Source: Crithidia expoeki
Lineage: Eukaryota; Euglenozoa; Kinetoplastea; Trypanosomatida; Trypanosomatidae
DNA length: 64,000 bases
Direction of reading: 5' to 3'
Assembly: GCA_900240875.1 (NCBI GenBank)
Contig: OESE01000222.1
Location: 2,756,001-2,820,000 of the forward strand
Positions 1 to 9,715 of this stretch are shown piece after piece. The notes below the pieces were generated by a model. It worked only from the letters and a program-made list of their open reading frames with translations. It did no database searches and was not told the origin of the DNA. How positions within the stretch are numbered: position 1 is the stretch's first letter; each line of letters starts with the position of its first letter. A program made the position numbers and the translations under genes.

Positions 1-393
1 AAGGGGAAACTATACATTGATGTGGAGAGATTCCGATGGGAAAAGAACGTTCAGCCAGAAATCTAGCGCAACCAAATAAGGCAGCAGCCGCGCACACGGT
101 TGAAGCGTAGCACAAGCTGATCACGCCCCGTTTGGGTATGAAGACTGTGCTGATCTAAGAAGAGAAAAGGAAAGGGAGCAAGAAAACTCCGCACATGAAT
201 GTATATCATTAGGGCACATCAGTCTGAAGCTCCTGCAAAAGAAAGAAGATCATCTTTCGTAATTGTCTCATCAGACGCCTCCTTAAACGCCCTCCTGCAT
301 GCACCGAGCAGTTTATGTTACATGCTTTTCAAGGCGAAATCCTTCCCAACAGCTTCTTAGCAGCAGCGCCTATCAATGGTCCTCCTCAGAAGC
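1..393. other. Spacer downstream of CFAP96 gene
   Basis: Non-coding DNA, expected to hold the 3' UTR of the CFAP96-like gene and possibly the splice region of the next gene beyond the window. I see no reading frame with gene-like composition and no RNA gene signature. Confidence 0.6.
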
Positions 394-1260
394 CTAGATA
401 CGCTTAAACACCACACTCTGCGTGTACCAAAAGCCGTCGTTACGCGAGCTAGGCAGGAAGATCGCATTGGACGGCTTTTTGACATAGTCCTTCGGCTCCT
501 TGTGCGGGTCGTAGCCGCGGTACGGGTCCTCCCAGTACTCCATCGCGGTCGGCTTGTCCTCCACGTAGCCCGCCGGCCTCCATGGCTGCTCAATTCGGAA
601 GTGTGTGAACACCGGTTCGGGACGTTTCTCCTGAAATGGTACCGTCATGATATAGCACCGCGAGGTCCCGGTGGCCGGGCTTTCGTCGAAGGTGTAGCCC
701 TGCCGCCCCGTCGGCCGGAACGGCTCGGCGGGCATCTTCTTCTTCCACGCCTCGCGCTCAGCCCGCGCATTGATGCGCTGCTGATCGTAAATCGTGGCAA
801 TATAGTCGCTGCCCAGCTTAGAGATGGTGACGTTCGCGTAGCCGAAACCGGAGCCTTTCGGGGCAGGTGACGTGTAGAAACCACGCGGTGCTGGCTGCGG
901 GTGCACCACTGCCTGGTCGTGTCGCTCCGGGTGCTCCGGTATATGTGGGTAGGGTGTGCGCTGGAAGCAGCCGAAGTACGACCCGAGCCCGGACGGCTGC
1001 GGAGAGGGGCCGGAGTAGACAAAACCGTTTGGGGTCAGGTTCTTCTTGTTGCTCTCATGCATCTCGTGCCGCCGTACCGTCTCAGCGTCGCCGCCGCGCT
1101 CACCATTCCACATGTAGTGAAACTCTTTGTCGAAGAGGGCATCAGGGTGCGTGCCGGTCTTCGGACGGGTAACGAGAAAGGTTGCCCCTTGCGCCCTGGC
1201 GTCGATAGGCTTTTTGTAGCGGTCACCTACGCCGAGGTACGATGGAATCGAAAACACCAT
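394..1260 (-). CDS. CFAP96: CFAP96 (C4orf47-like) flagellar microtubule-associated protein
   Basis: 288-residue protein resembling CFAP96, a cilia and flagella protein formerly called C4orf47. What I see: an N-terminal V-G-D-R-Y block (residues 11-15), K-K-N-L (72-75), S-G-L-G-S-Y-F-G (90-97), and K-G-S-G-F-G-Y-A-N-V-T-I (135-146), all in the same order and spacing as in the animal protein, followed by many aromatic and proline residues typical of microtubule inner proteins. Family knowledge links it to ciliary or centrosomal microtubules; a role in the axoneme of the flagellum is inference. The start is the ATG at 1258-1260, the first ATG after a strong splice acceptor at 1342-1343; the open frame runs further upstream but without an ATG. 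The C-terminus ends in a short basic-hydrophobic tail. No transmembrane segment is visible. Last gene of the unit inside the window. Confidence 0.85.
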   Translation of the reverse strand: MVFSIPSYLGVGDRYKKPIDARAQGATFLVTRPKTGTHPDALFDKEFHYMWNGERGGDAETVRRHEMHESNKKNLTPNGFVYSGPSPQPSGLGSYFGCFQRTPYPHIPEHPERHDQAVVHPQPAPRGFYTSPAPKGSGFGYANVTISKLGSDYIATIYDQQRINARAEREAWKKKMPAEPFRPTGRQGYTFDESPATGTSRCYIMTVPFQEKRPEPVFTHFRIEQPWRPAGYVEDKPTAMEYWEDPYRGYDPHKEPKDYVKKPSNAIFLPSSRNDGFWYTQSVVFKRI

Positions 1261-1341
1261 AATGCCCCACGTGCTCTGCAAAACTACAAGTTTGTGGTTA
1301 CTAGGTTTTGGGGGGAGAAGCAGCACCTTTGTAGGGTAGGT

Positions 1342-1364
1342 CTAAAATGGAAAGAAAAAAAGAT
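1342..1364 (-). promoter_or_regulatory. Predicted trans-splice acceptor of CFAP96
   Basis: On the coding strand a pyrimidine run with seven Ts, then CTTTCC and ATTTTAG, ends in AG at 1343-1342. The resulting 5' UTR of about 80 bases has no ATG before the chosen start. Motif read by eye. Confidence 0.65.
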
Positions 1365-3240
1365 TGTGATTTGGGTGGAAAAGCTATTACCACTTTTTAA
1401 TTCACCTAAGTGAAGATAGAAGCACAGGTATATACAGAGAGAGATCACCGAGAGATCGGATAAGTACTTTGTGGCCCTCAATCGTGCGAGAACAATGTGA
1501 AAACTAGGCGTAGGCTGTTTTCCTTTTTTAGAGCTTATACGGAAGTACACTGGGTACGTAGAACGAGACACTAAGGTGCTACGAGTCGTTCTATTAATGT
1601 TAATCTTTGAAGCAAAAGGGTGCATTAATGCAATTAGAGCGTAGAACAATAGTTAAAAACAAATTAAAAGAGTTATTTATAGGATACGAAAAGGTGAGGA
1701 ACAAAGCATGAAACGGAGGGATAAAGTTCCAAAGGAAACAAGGATTTTAAAGGAAAGCATTTGTTTTACGATCTTTGCTTCAAATGACTTATTTTTAGTG
1801 CTCACAGGGGACCTTGACTGCGCACGCATCTTCAACCTCTTCTGTTGTTTTGCAACATCAAGAATTGCACCGTTGTTGCGCACGTCACACACGTGTTTTT
1901 TGAGCTAGCTTTTTTCCCCCTATACCAGACATGCCTCCTCCTGGCAACTTGCTTCTAACGCTGCGGGCTACTCTGCTCGTAGTGTGTTTGGTCATCTCAT
2001 CAAAACTGTGTTTCTCATCAGGGGAGATCAAGAGTGAATAGATCATTTCGTTGTTGTCTTTTCTTTGCCATTTATCGGTGCATGAAAGCTGCGGTTCGAA
2101 ACCAAGACGAACATTTTGGATATTAAAAAAAGACCGGCTAGGGCTAAAGAACAACAGCGCCTCCAAGCGCTAAGAAATAATAGTAAAAAAAAAAAGAACA
2201 GGTGTGAAAACCAGACGCCCAAAGCATTCAAGACAAACCCGAACAAGTCGCTAAATCCGCTGACCACAAGGGAACCCTTTTGTGTGTTTCTTTCTTTTTT
2301 TTTTTGAAATATCACACAGGCAGACTGAGAACGGAAAACGGGGAAGAAAACAGATGAAAATCAGAGCTTTGCGCCGCGTACATCGAGCGCAAAAGGAGCA
2401 AAGGAATAACACAAAATCAAAAAAAAAAAAACAAGCAAACAAAAAAGCTACGTTTGCCCTCTTTCGATTTCGCTTGCGTTAGGAGCTAGTGCGCTTCCAG
2501 GCAGTAAGTTATTCTTACTTAACCTGATGGTCGTTCGTGGAAAAGTGAAAGAGAACAATTTACGAGAGACAAAAAGGGGAAGTTGATGGCACCAAATCTC
2601 CAAGCAGCAAACTGAAAAATCGCAAGACAGATGGTGAGTGAGCATAATATTATCGTTGAAGACAGGAAAAGGAGGAGCGAAGAAGAAAAAAACATTTTGT
2701 TGACTGCTAGCTGAAAACGGCACACATTTTCCATCGTACATAGGAAAAAGCCTTAAAAGTGGGGAATCAGCTGGAGCGTAAAAAGGCAACGGAATAAAAA
2801 GACCAAAAAACCTCACTGATGCGTGAGAGTGTACTTTCGTTTCGTATTATTATTCTTTGCCCACAACCTGGCATCTGTCGGTGAGACTAGTTACTGTGAG
2901 CACTTTGAGCCACCACCTGCCTTAAACACACACATACACACACACACGCACAAATACAAAGAGAAAGAAATGCTACGGCACTTATCAGCTGAAGAAACCC
3001 TCACCAACAGAACACCTTGATCAACAGAAAACAAATATTAAGAAAAAAAAAAATAATAATAATAATCAGCGTGCGCAGTAATTGTACACTTGAGTAAAGG
3101 AGATATGAATTAATTGCATGATACATTTATAGCAGCAATAACTGTAATCTTGAATAGCTGTGGTGCTTGGTAGAGTGCTATGCAACATAGTCCAACAAAG
3201 AAAGAGATCTGAACTGAAAAACGAGACAAATGAGTAACGC

Positions 3241-3271
3241 AAAAAAAAAAAAAAAGAGAGAGAGAGAGAGA
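3241..3271. repeat. Poly-A followed by (GA)n microsatellite
   Basis: A run of A followed by about eight GA units on the plus strand. On the coding strand this is a (CT)n-T(n) polypyrimidine run, so it could act as a splice or polyadenylation signal inside the spacer. Confidence 0.8.
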
Positions 3272-4405
3272 GTTAGACCATCTACAAGTACAGAAGGCAT
3301 AGATCGTAAGGGAATAAACAAACACTTCTATATATATATATATATAGGTATAGATATAGTTAGAGATATAGGTCTGTTTAAGTAGTCAATTGCTCGCCAC
3401 AGCAAGTAGGGAAAGAGAAAATAACCTGAGCGGTAATTCGTTATGAGAGAGAGGACAGCCACCTCGAACGGGAATGTGTCTTAACGTAATTGCCATAGTA
3501 TAAAAAGTGACTGCTGATACTCGAGTGCCTGCGGTTACAGCAGAGAAACAGTATCGTGGAGATGAGAGAGCCGTCATTTATTATGAGATCTTCTCTGCTG
3601 TCTCGCGCAAAAAGAAAAATGGGTAATGATACCGATGTTATCACATGCATGCACACTCAAGTATTTATCAGTAAATGGGTTGAACAAAAAAAAATTTTTT
3701 GGGGGGAATTCACCCTTCGGTCTATTTGAAGGAAAACACATCGGATGAAACGAAGGCAAAAGAGAAAAAAAAAAAATATATATATATATACGTTTGAGTA
3801 AGCGTAAAAGCACTATCAACGCACGCGTTGTTGTACTAAACTATAACGACGTGCACCAAGAGTCCTCTAAACCGGAATGTAAGGAAAAGTAATAACCTTT
3901 CGAACGGTTAGTAAATAATAATAACAATAAGAACAGTAATGAGGGAAGAAGAAAGGAGGGCTTACATGGCGACACAAAACATAAAGGAAAACTGAGAAGA
4001 AGAAACACTCTTTAATTGAATTTGTGAAAAAGGGGAGAGGCCCGGTAAACCACTAGAAACACTCTGCTTGTTCTCGCGGGTCTCGACACACTGAGAAAGT
4101 CAAACTTATTAGGGCTGTTTGGGATCGGCTGCAGAGTAAGCGCACTCACGAAATACTAGTGTTCACTCAGCTCTAATGTTCGTTGTTTTTATTGCACATT
4201 ATCGCATGCAAAGCACTGAGTTACGGAGCACTGGAAACATTAGAAGAGGAAGCACGAGGATAGTAACGCTTGCACCGTGCAGTAGGGAAAAGAAAAGCAA
4301 CACAAAAATAGAGAGAAAAGGGGAAAATAAACCAAAACACTGAATAAAAACAACAGATTAGAGGGTTAAGACAGTAGGGAAAACAAACACGATCAAAAGC
4401 ATATT

Positions 4406-4413
<8 letters not shown>

Positions 4414-4441
<28 letters not shown>
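4414..4441. repeat. (TA)n microsatellite
   Basis: About 14 uninterrupted TA units, lying about 140 bases past the stop codon of the FAM86-like gene, so probably inside its 3' UTR. Confidence 0.9.
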
Positions 4442-4580
4442 GCTCAGGTCTCTCGTTTTAAAAGAAGGCCGACTCTGAGACTACTGAGGTAATCGCTTAT
4501 CCAAATACAGTTTGACCAGAGCGTATATATATTACGCCCACGCAGACCTTTGCGGAGCCCACTTGTTTTGCACCTGTCCG

Positions 4581-6935
4581 CTATCGAATTACCTTCGTCG
4601 GCTTCAAAGTGAGGATGTGAACGCCGATGAGGCCAACCATCGTCGTGTAAAAAGGACCAATCATCTCATCCGCCAGCAGCGTCTCTGCCGCCTCTATCGC
4701 AGCCGACGAGTTGCGGCTGAAAGATACACGGGAATCTACGCTGTTGTTCGACCGACTTGAGTGCAGCGGAGTGAGAGCAGGAATGTCCTTGCCGAAGCTG
4801 GCCGCAAGCAAGTTCTGCGGCGCCGTCGAGTGCGACGTTCGCGAACGTCCAGTCCCGCCAGACGACGACCCGACTTGGTTGCTCGCCATACTGCTGCTGT
4901 TGTGGTCTTGGCCGTGGTTGTGCTGGCTCGAGGAGCGGCGCGCCAGCGAGCCGAGCGAACCGTCCTCCAGCACCACATCCCGCTTCAGCGCGCAAACCAC
5001 GCGATCAGGGTTCAGCAACGCGGACTGCTTATCCCAGCCACCGAGTGGTACACAGCCGCCGTCGATGCCACTGCCGTCGGCACTTACGTTCAGCGAAGCG
5101 ATGGGCTGGTGGACGAGGGTGTAGCTGCGCACCTGCGCAAACTTGCGCACGGCCGAAAAAAAGGTGTGCATCGTCGAATTTTGCCGGTGCGTTTGCACGA
5201 CGATACAGCACCGCTGCTTCTGTGGCGCCGGCGTGGGCGGGACGCTGGTGGCGCTGCCGCTGTTGCTGGTGCTGCTACTGTTGCCGTGCGGGGACACTGT
5301 GCTGCCGAAGTCAGCCTTGTTCAGCGAGGATTTGGCACAGCTGACCGGGTAGGTGGAGATATCCTCGGAGGTCAGGGCAAGCTGGATCGTGTCGACCAGG
5401 GCAGGGATGACCTCCACATCGTAAATGCAGTCAGCGGCGAGTACGACGTCGACGCTGTTCTCCAAGAACATTCCCTCGTTCTCGAGGTGGTTCACCCAAT
5501 CCAGTTTGGCGGCGCGGTGAAAAGGCGGGGTCTGGTCACCATCCAGCCCGCGCCTAGCAGCTGTGAAGTCTTCAATTTGCGTAATGCCGTTCTCCTTGAA
5601 GTTGAATTTGATGTTGTCAACGACGGCATCCTGGTAGTCAGTAACCATGAAGGTGGCGACGTGCTGCCGGTACTCCTCCATATGGTGTAAAAAAATAGGT
5701 GTGAGCCCTACACCGGCACCGAGCTCTAAGATGCGCAGCTGGCTGCTGTATGGCTTCCCTGATGTGATGCTGCTGTTGCTGTAGTTCCCGATACTACTAC
5801 CACCAACATCACTTGTGCACATGTTAAGGTTGCAGCGCTTGCCGCATGCACCGCTCTGCGGCGTGCTCGGCGGCGTAGGAAACGAAAAGGCGAAGATCTT
5901 GTGTGGGGCTGACAGCGCTGGCATGACAGCAGCGCTGCTGTTGCCGATGGCGCCACTCGGCGTGCGTGGCAGGCCCAGCACATCGGATAGCAGGTGCGTT
6001 TGGCCTTTGAGCTCCTGTGCCAGCAGCTGCACCATCACAAAGGCCGCTGGCCACAGCGACAGCCCAACGTTCGAGAATTGCTCGTCGGACACGCGGATGG
6101 CGCTGAAGTGCTCTAGCAACTTGTCGACTGGCAACAGAGGGATGTGGGAGCAGCCGAACGGCGAGCGTGGCGGCGTCCCTGGCGACGTGGCTCGCACGTT
6201 CAACATCGGCAGCACGTCGTCGCCGTCAGCCTCTGCCGTAACATGTAGCGGCGCCATCTGGTGTGACGGCTCACTCATCGAACGCGGCGGGCGGTAGGTG
6301 GCTGCGACGTTAGTGGCCGGGAAGTGCACATCCGCCGATGCAGACGCGCTGGTGGCGAGCTTGCACCCGCCGGCTGGTGCATTGAGCTGCGAAGGGGAGG
6401 AGTTGATGGCGGTCAGGTGCACCAGTGGCGACACCAGGATCGACGTCGGCGGCGCCGGCACCGAGGGGGGGCGGCACGCGTACATCGACGGCGAGTCCGA
6501 GCTCCCGACGTACGGATTGAAGAACGTCTTGAAGCTCATCTCCGTCTCCCGCCGGTCATCGCCGCCCGAGACGCTCAGCTCAATGTACGCCTCCATCAAT
6601 TCCAACTGTACCTCATCGTCCTCCGACGAGCCCGTGGCGAAGGCGCGCTCGGTGACGCGCTGCTCCTCAATGGATGTGATGTAGGACTTCAGCAGAGCTC
6701 GCAGCATGCGGCGCCGCGGCGGATACTTGCGGGCGACGGGGTGTTGCAAAAACCACTCTACCGCGAGGTCTTGCGCGCGGGCACTGCACCATGGGATGTC
6801 GCGGCTCTCGCAGTCAGCCTGGAAAGCGGTCAGTACGACGGTGTGCGGGGCGCACTGCAGATACAAAACTAGTGAACGGGGGTAGCTGTAGTCGCAGTTG
6901 CGGAAAGCCGTCGCGATGGGTGGAAGCCGATCCAT
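4581..6935 (-). CDS. FAM86/EEF2KMT-like class I methyltransferase with large insertions
   Basis: 784-residue protein with the methyltransferase-16 fold used by protein lysine methyltransferases. The N-terminal 100 residues include an H-P-V-A-R-K-Y-P-P block followed by a leucine-rich helix, resembling the FAM86 domain of EEF2KMT, which methylates elongation factor 2. The SAM motif L-E-L-G-A-G-V-G-L-T lies near residues 400-410, followed by V-T-D-Y-Q-D (acidic end of strand 2), L-D-W (post-motif II), A-A-D-C-I-Y-D (substrate/motif IV position) and a C-terminal T-L-K-P strand. Between these are serine, alanine and proline-rich insertions of roughly 200, 70 and 130 residues, so the protein is more than twice family length. 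The start is the ATG at 6933-6935; the frame stays open upstream through a translated (CA)n repeat that is clearly not coding. Family certain; assignment to the EF2 methyltransferase branch is inference, METTL21 or METTL22 types being alternatives. Confidence 0.75.
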   Translation of the reverse strand: MDRLPPIATAFRNCDYSYPRSLVLYLQCAPHTVVLTAFQADCESRDIPWCSARAQDLAVEWFLQHPVARKYPPRRRMLRALLKSYITSIEEQRVTERAFATGSSEDDEVQLELMEAYIELSVSGGDDRRETEMSFKTFFNPYVGSSDSPSMYACRPPSVPAPPTSILVSPLVHLTAINSSPSQLNAPAGGCKLATSASASADVHFPATNVAATYRPPRSMSEPSHQMAPLHVTAEADGDDVLPMLNVRATSPGTPPRSPFGCSHIPLLPVDKLLEHFSAIRVSDEQFSNVGLSLWPAAFVMVQLLAQELKGQTHLLSDVLGLPRTPSGAIGNSSAAVMPALSAPHKIFAFSFPTPPSTPQSGACGKRCNLNMCTSDVGGSSIGNYSNSSITSGKPYSSQLRILELGAGVGLTPIFLHHMEEYRQHVATFMVTDYQDAVVDNIKFNFKENGITQIEDFTAARRGLDGDQTPPFHRAAKLDWVNHLENEGMFLENSVDVVLAADCIYDVEVIPALVDTIQLALTSEDISTYPVSCAKSSLNKADFGSTVSPHGNSSSTSNSGSATSVPPTPAPQKQRCCIVVQTHRQNSTMHTFFSAVRKFAQVRSYTLVHQPIASLNVSADGSGIDGGCVPLGGWDKQSALLNPDRVVCALKRDVVLEDGSLGSLARRSSSQHNHGQDHNSSSMASNQVGSSSGGTGRSRTSHSTAPQNLLAASFGKDIPALTPLHSSRSNNSVDSRVSFSRNSSAAIEAAETLLADEMIGPFYTTMVGLIGVHILTLKPTKVIR

Positions 6936-7034
6936 ATTTTCCGCCTTGTCGATCGCCGCCGAGAAGCTAGCGTCCCTTTTGTACACAATCGGAAATATAT
7001 ATATATATATATATAAGAGTAAAAATGATAACGC

Positions 7035-7037
<3 letters not shown>

Positions 7038-7074
<37 letters not shown>
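7038..7074. repeat. (TG)n microsatellite just upstream of a start codon
   Basis: About 18 TG units on the plus strand, thus (CA)n on the coding strand, about 100 bases upstream of the FAM86-like start. Paired with a (TA)n run at 6995-7015 between it and the gene. Confidence 0.95.
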
Positions 7075-7077
<3 letters not shown>

Positions 7078-7624
7078 CGCGTGTTCAATTAAGTGATCTT
7101 AAAACCCCGAAGAAATCGAATAAGCCAGCTCTAGACTGTTTTATCCCTTGTCGGGGTTTTATTTGTTTATTTGATTGTTGTAATTGTTGCTGGCGTGTCT
7201 GCTTTGAAGCTCGTCAAGCTAATTAAACAACCTAGCCTTAAAAAACTATCTTATTTGTGTTTTTGATGCGTTCTTGCGAAACACTAGCGCCAAAAGACGA
7301 AAACCAGTAGGGGACTAGAAGCCAAGTGATTCACGTTTTTCTGTTGGTGTTGTTTATTGAAAGTGGCTTACTAACCATCCAAGAAGAGAGGGGTAAAGGG
7401 AAAAGGAGAAACTGGATGCTGATCTTTTTCCTCTCCTCCCTTGGCGTCGTAAACAAACTCAGAGAAAGATCAGAGCGTTGTTTAGGAGGGGAAAAGGTTT
7501 AAGAAAGAGCGTTGCAAGTAACCGGAGAGCGGCTTTTAGTTGAATACAAAACCACAGAGAAGACCTGAAAGAGCGGTGGAAACCCCGAATTAACCACACA
7601 ACAGCAAGGAAAAGGCAAACAAAT

Positions 7625-7685
7625 AATATATATATATATATATTTATTTATTTATATTTATATTTATATTTATATTTATATATGT
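7625..7685. repeat. Compound (TA)n / (TTTA)n / (TATTTA)n repeat
   Basis: A TA run passes into three TTTA units and then four to five TATTTA units, about 60 bases in all. The stepwise change of unit suggests growth by replication slippage. Confidence 0.9.
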
Positions 7686-8929
7686 ATGGAGAGAGAAAGG
7701 TCTTTGTAACCGTTCAAGAAACAAAAAGCATAGCAATAATGACAAGGGGATGAAAAGATTGACGACAAGGGAAAAAGAGAGTAGGCAAAGACCGACCGCA
7801 AAGAAGAAAACTTGAACACGAAGACGAACCTCAAGTGCGTGTGTGCCAAAGCGATGAAGCAAATTCAAGAACAATACACAGAATAGAGAATAAAAATTAC
7901 GAACGAGGAGTGCACTGACGTTGCTATGCATAAATGCATTGTGCGGCCCTTAAGCTAATTTGAAAACAGCCTTAAAACCATAAGAGGAAAGAGGAAGAGG
8001 GGTCGTTTTGGGTGTGTGTGTGTGTGTGGAAGCCGACACTTCAGCAACTCACGTTTCCGTTGCGCAATGATACAACACAGCAAAAGCGACCCCAAATAAC
8101 TACGCTTCTTTTTGGAAAAGAGAGCACGAGAGGAATCATCAAAAGTAAAGTCAATTCGAAACACGGTCGGCGATTGTCTTCTAAAGCAGAACAAATAATT
8201 TAAAATAAATCAAAAGAAAACAAAACTCCGACAACAATTTGCGTTGAAGCAGTGCACGCGAAAATAGAGGCAGAAAGAGGAAAACGGCAAGCGAAGCAAA
8301 GTAGACTGCGGAAACTCGTAACCTCCAAAGGTGAACGCCTTCCGTGCGGGGCGCAAAGAAGAAAAGAGAAGGGCAGAGAAAAAGCTGATACCACAGACAA
8401 GACGACTAAAAAGAAAAAAAGGAAAGAAGGGAGTATACGAAACGAATAAATGAAACTATATATATATATATATATATATACCCCACCAAAACACCAGCAA
8501 CAAGAAGAAAAACAATAGCAGTGCGTTACACAGCAATCGTAGGACAGGATACGGGAAGTGAAACACCAACAATGTCGTTCGCTTTGACAGGCGTGTTTAA
8601 TGACCCAGAAAAGATAGCAAAGAACAAACAAGCAAACAACGAGAATGAGGACCGAATAGGAGAGAACGTGCTCGTCGGAACGGGAAAAAAAGGCAAGAAG
8701 TAGCTCTTGAAGTAGCAGAAAATAGCAAGGCAAATAAAACAAAAAACGGAAATATCAAATTGCCGTTAAAACAGATAAGAGCACACTACCTAAAAAGTAT
8801 GCTCACAAGCCGAAAGGGGAAAAACTCGAGCTACGCACCTCACAAGGATAATCACTCACGGTAGGTTACTTACCTGCTTTCTTTGTATTGCTAGCGATTT
8901 ACTGGTGTTCAGAACAGAAGGCTTGCGCA

Positions 8930-8930
<1 letters not shown>

Positions 8931-8960
<30 letters not shown>
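8931..8960. repeat. (TG)n microsatellite
   Basis: Fifteen uninterrupted TG units on the plus strand in the spacer between BMS1 and the FAM86-like gene. Confidence 0.95.
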
Positions 8961-8961
<1 letters not shown>

Positions 8962-9715
8962 TGACAACGTAAACAACGATAAAGCACTCATCGGTGGTGA
9001 ATCAGAAAGGCGGTGACGAAGTCAGAGAAAGAGAATAAGAATGAAAACTGAGACTTAGAGAATAAAGAGCTGCTTTAGAGACAAAGATTGTGCCCCTCCT
9101 TTCACAGTCGCTGCTGAGCACTAAGTGGATACATAAGTTTAGGCTGAAAACTTTTACGCGCGGGTCGCGATGTGCGGCTGCGACTCACACACATGCAGAA
9201 GAGAAGTTTTCTTTGCTTACTGTTTTTTTTTTTTGCCAAATTTCTACCTCTTTCGCGGGGACACTACAAAAGTGCAAGTCGACTTGCAGCTAAGGCGACC
9301 ACGTAAGAGCGAATAGCTTGAGCCCTTAACTCACCCCCCCCTCTCTCTCTAGGACCCTTAGTAACTGTTTAAAACCTATTTGGGTACTCCAAGCTTTTCC
9401 TAGCGCTGTGTGTTCGGAAAGTTGAACAGCTTATACGAAATAATTATCCCACAAGGCACCCCCCGAAGAACAGCAAAAAAGTGTCCCAAAACCAAAAGGC
9501 GTCGTTACAGAGAGGAAAAGCACTTTGCTCTTTTTTGTTCTCCTTTATCCGCGTTTAACGAAGTTAGTGTGCGTTTAATGATGGAAGCGAAACGGAAGTA
9601 GAAGGAAGAGGTCGATCTGCTGAAGAACAGGCGGATCAGAAACAGCACTGTGTGAGGACAATAAACAATTAGGAGGCCTTTAGCAACGGTGACTCCCCTT
9701 CCTTTACCATGTGTA

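Larger units (their letters stand above)
1261..4580. other. Long intergenic spacer (3.3 kb) with microsatellites
   Basis: No gene-like frame on either strand. It must hold the 3' UTR of the FAM86-like methyltransferase and the short 5' UTR of CFAP96. It is AT-rich with many A runs of 8-14 bases on the plus strand, a CA-rich patch near 2927-2950, an A14 then (GA)n run at 3241-3271, (AT)n near 3330-3348 and 3776-3790, and (TA)n at 4414-4441. Unusually long for a spacer in a gene-dense trypanosomatid unit. Confidence 0.7.
6936..9715. other. Long intergenic spacer (2.8 kb) rich in microsatellites
   Basis: No convincing gene. Holds (TA)n at 6995-7015, (TG)n at 7038-7074, a (TA)n/(TTTA)n/(TATTTA)n array at 7625-7685, (TG)n near 8011-8028, (TA)n near 8457-8480 and (TG)n at 8931-8960. 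The rest is AT-rich with purine-rich plus strand, as expected for the antisense of splice and UTR sequence. Confidence 0.7.

Noticed and set aside
1984-2025. Two TCATCA motifs (C-box-like on the minus strand) and a CTGATGAG..GAAAC hammerhead-like string
   Set aside because: No D box at proper distance, and the hammerhead core lacks stem II between its two parts.
2085-2110. GGTTCGAAACC, similar to a tRNA T-arm
   Set aside because: No matching D-arm, anticodon stem or acceptor stem on either strand.
8200-8742. 180-codon minus-strand frame
   Set aside because: Phe/Leu/Ser-rich translation of a poly-pyrimidine spacer passing through a TA repeat.
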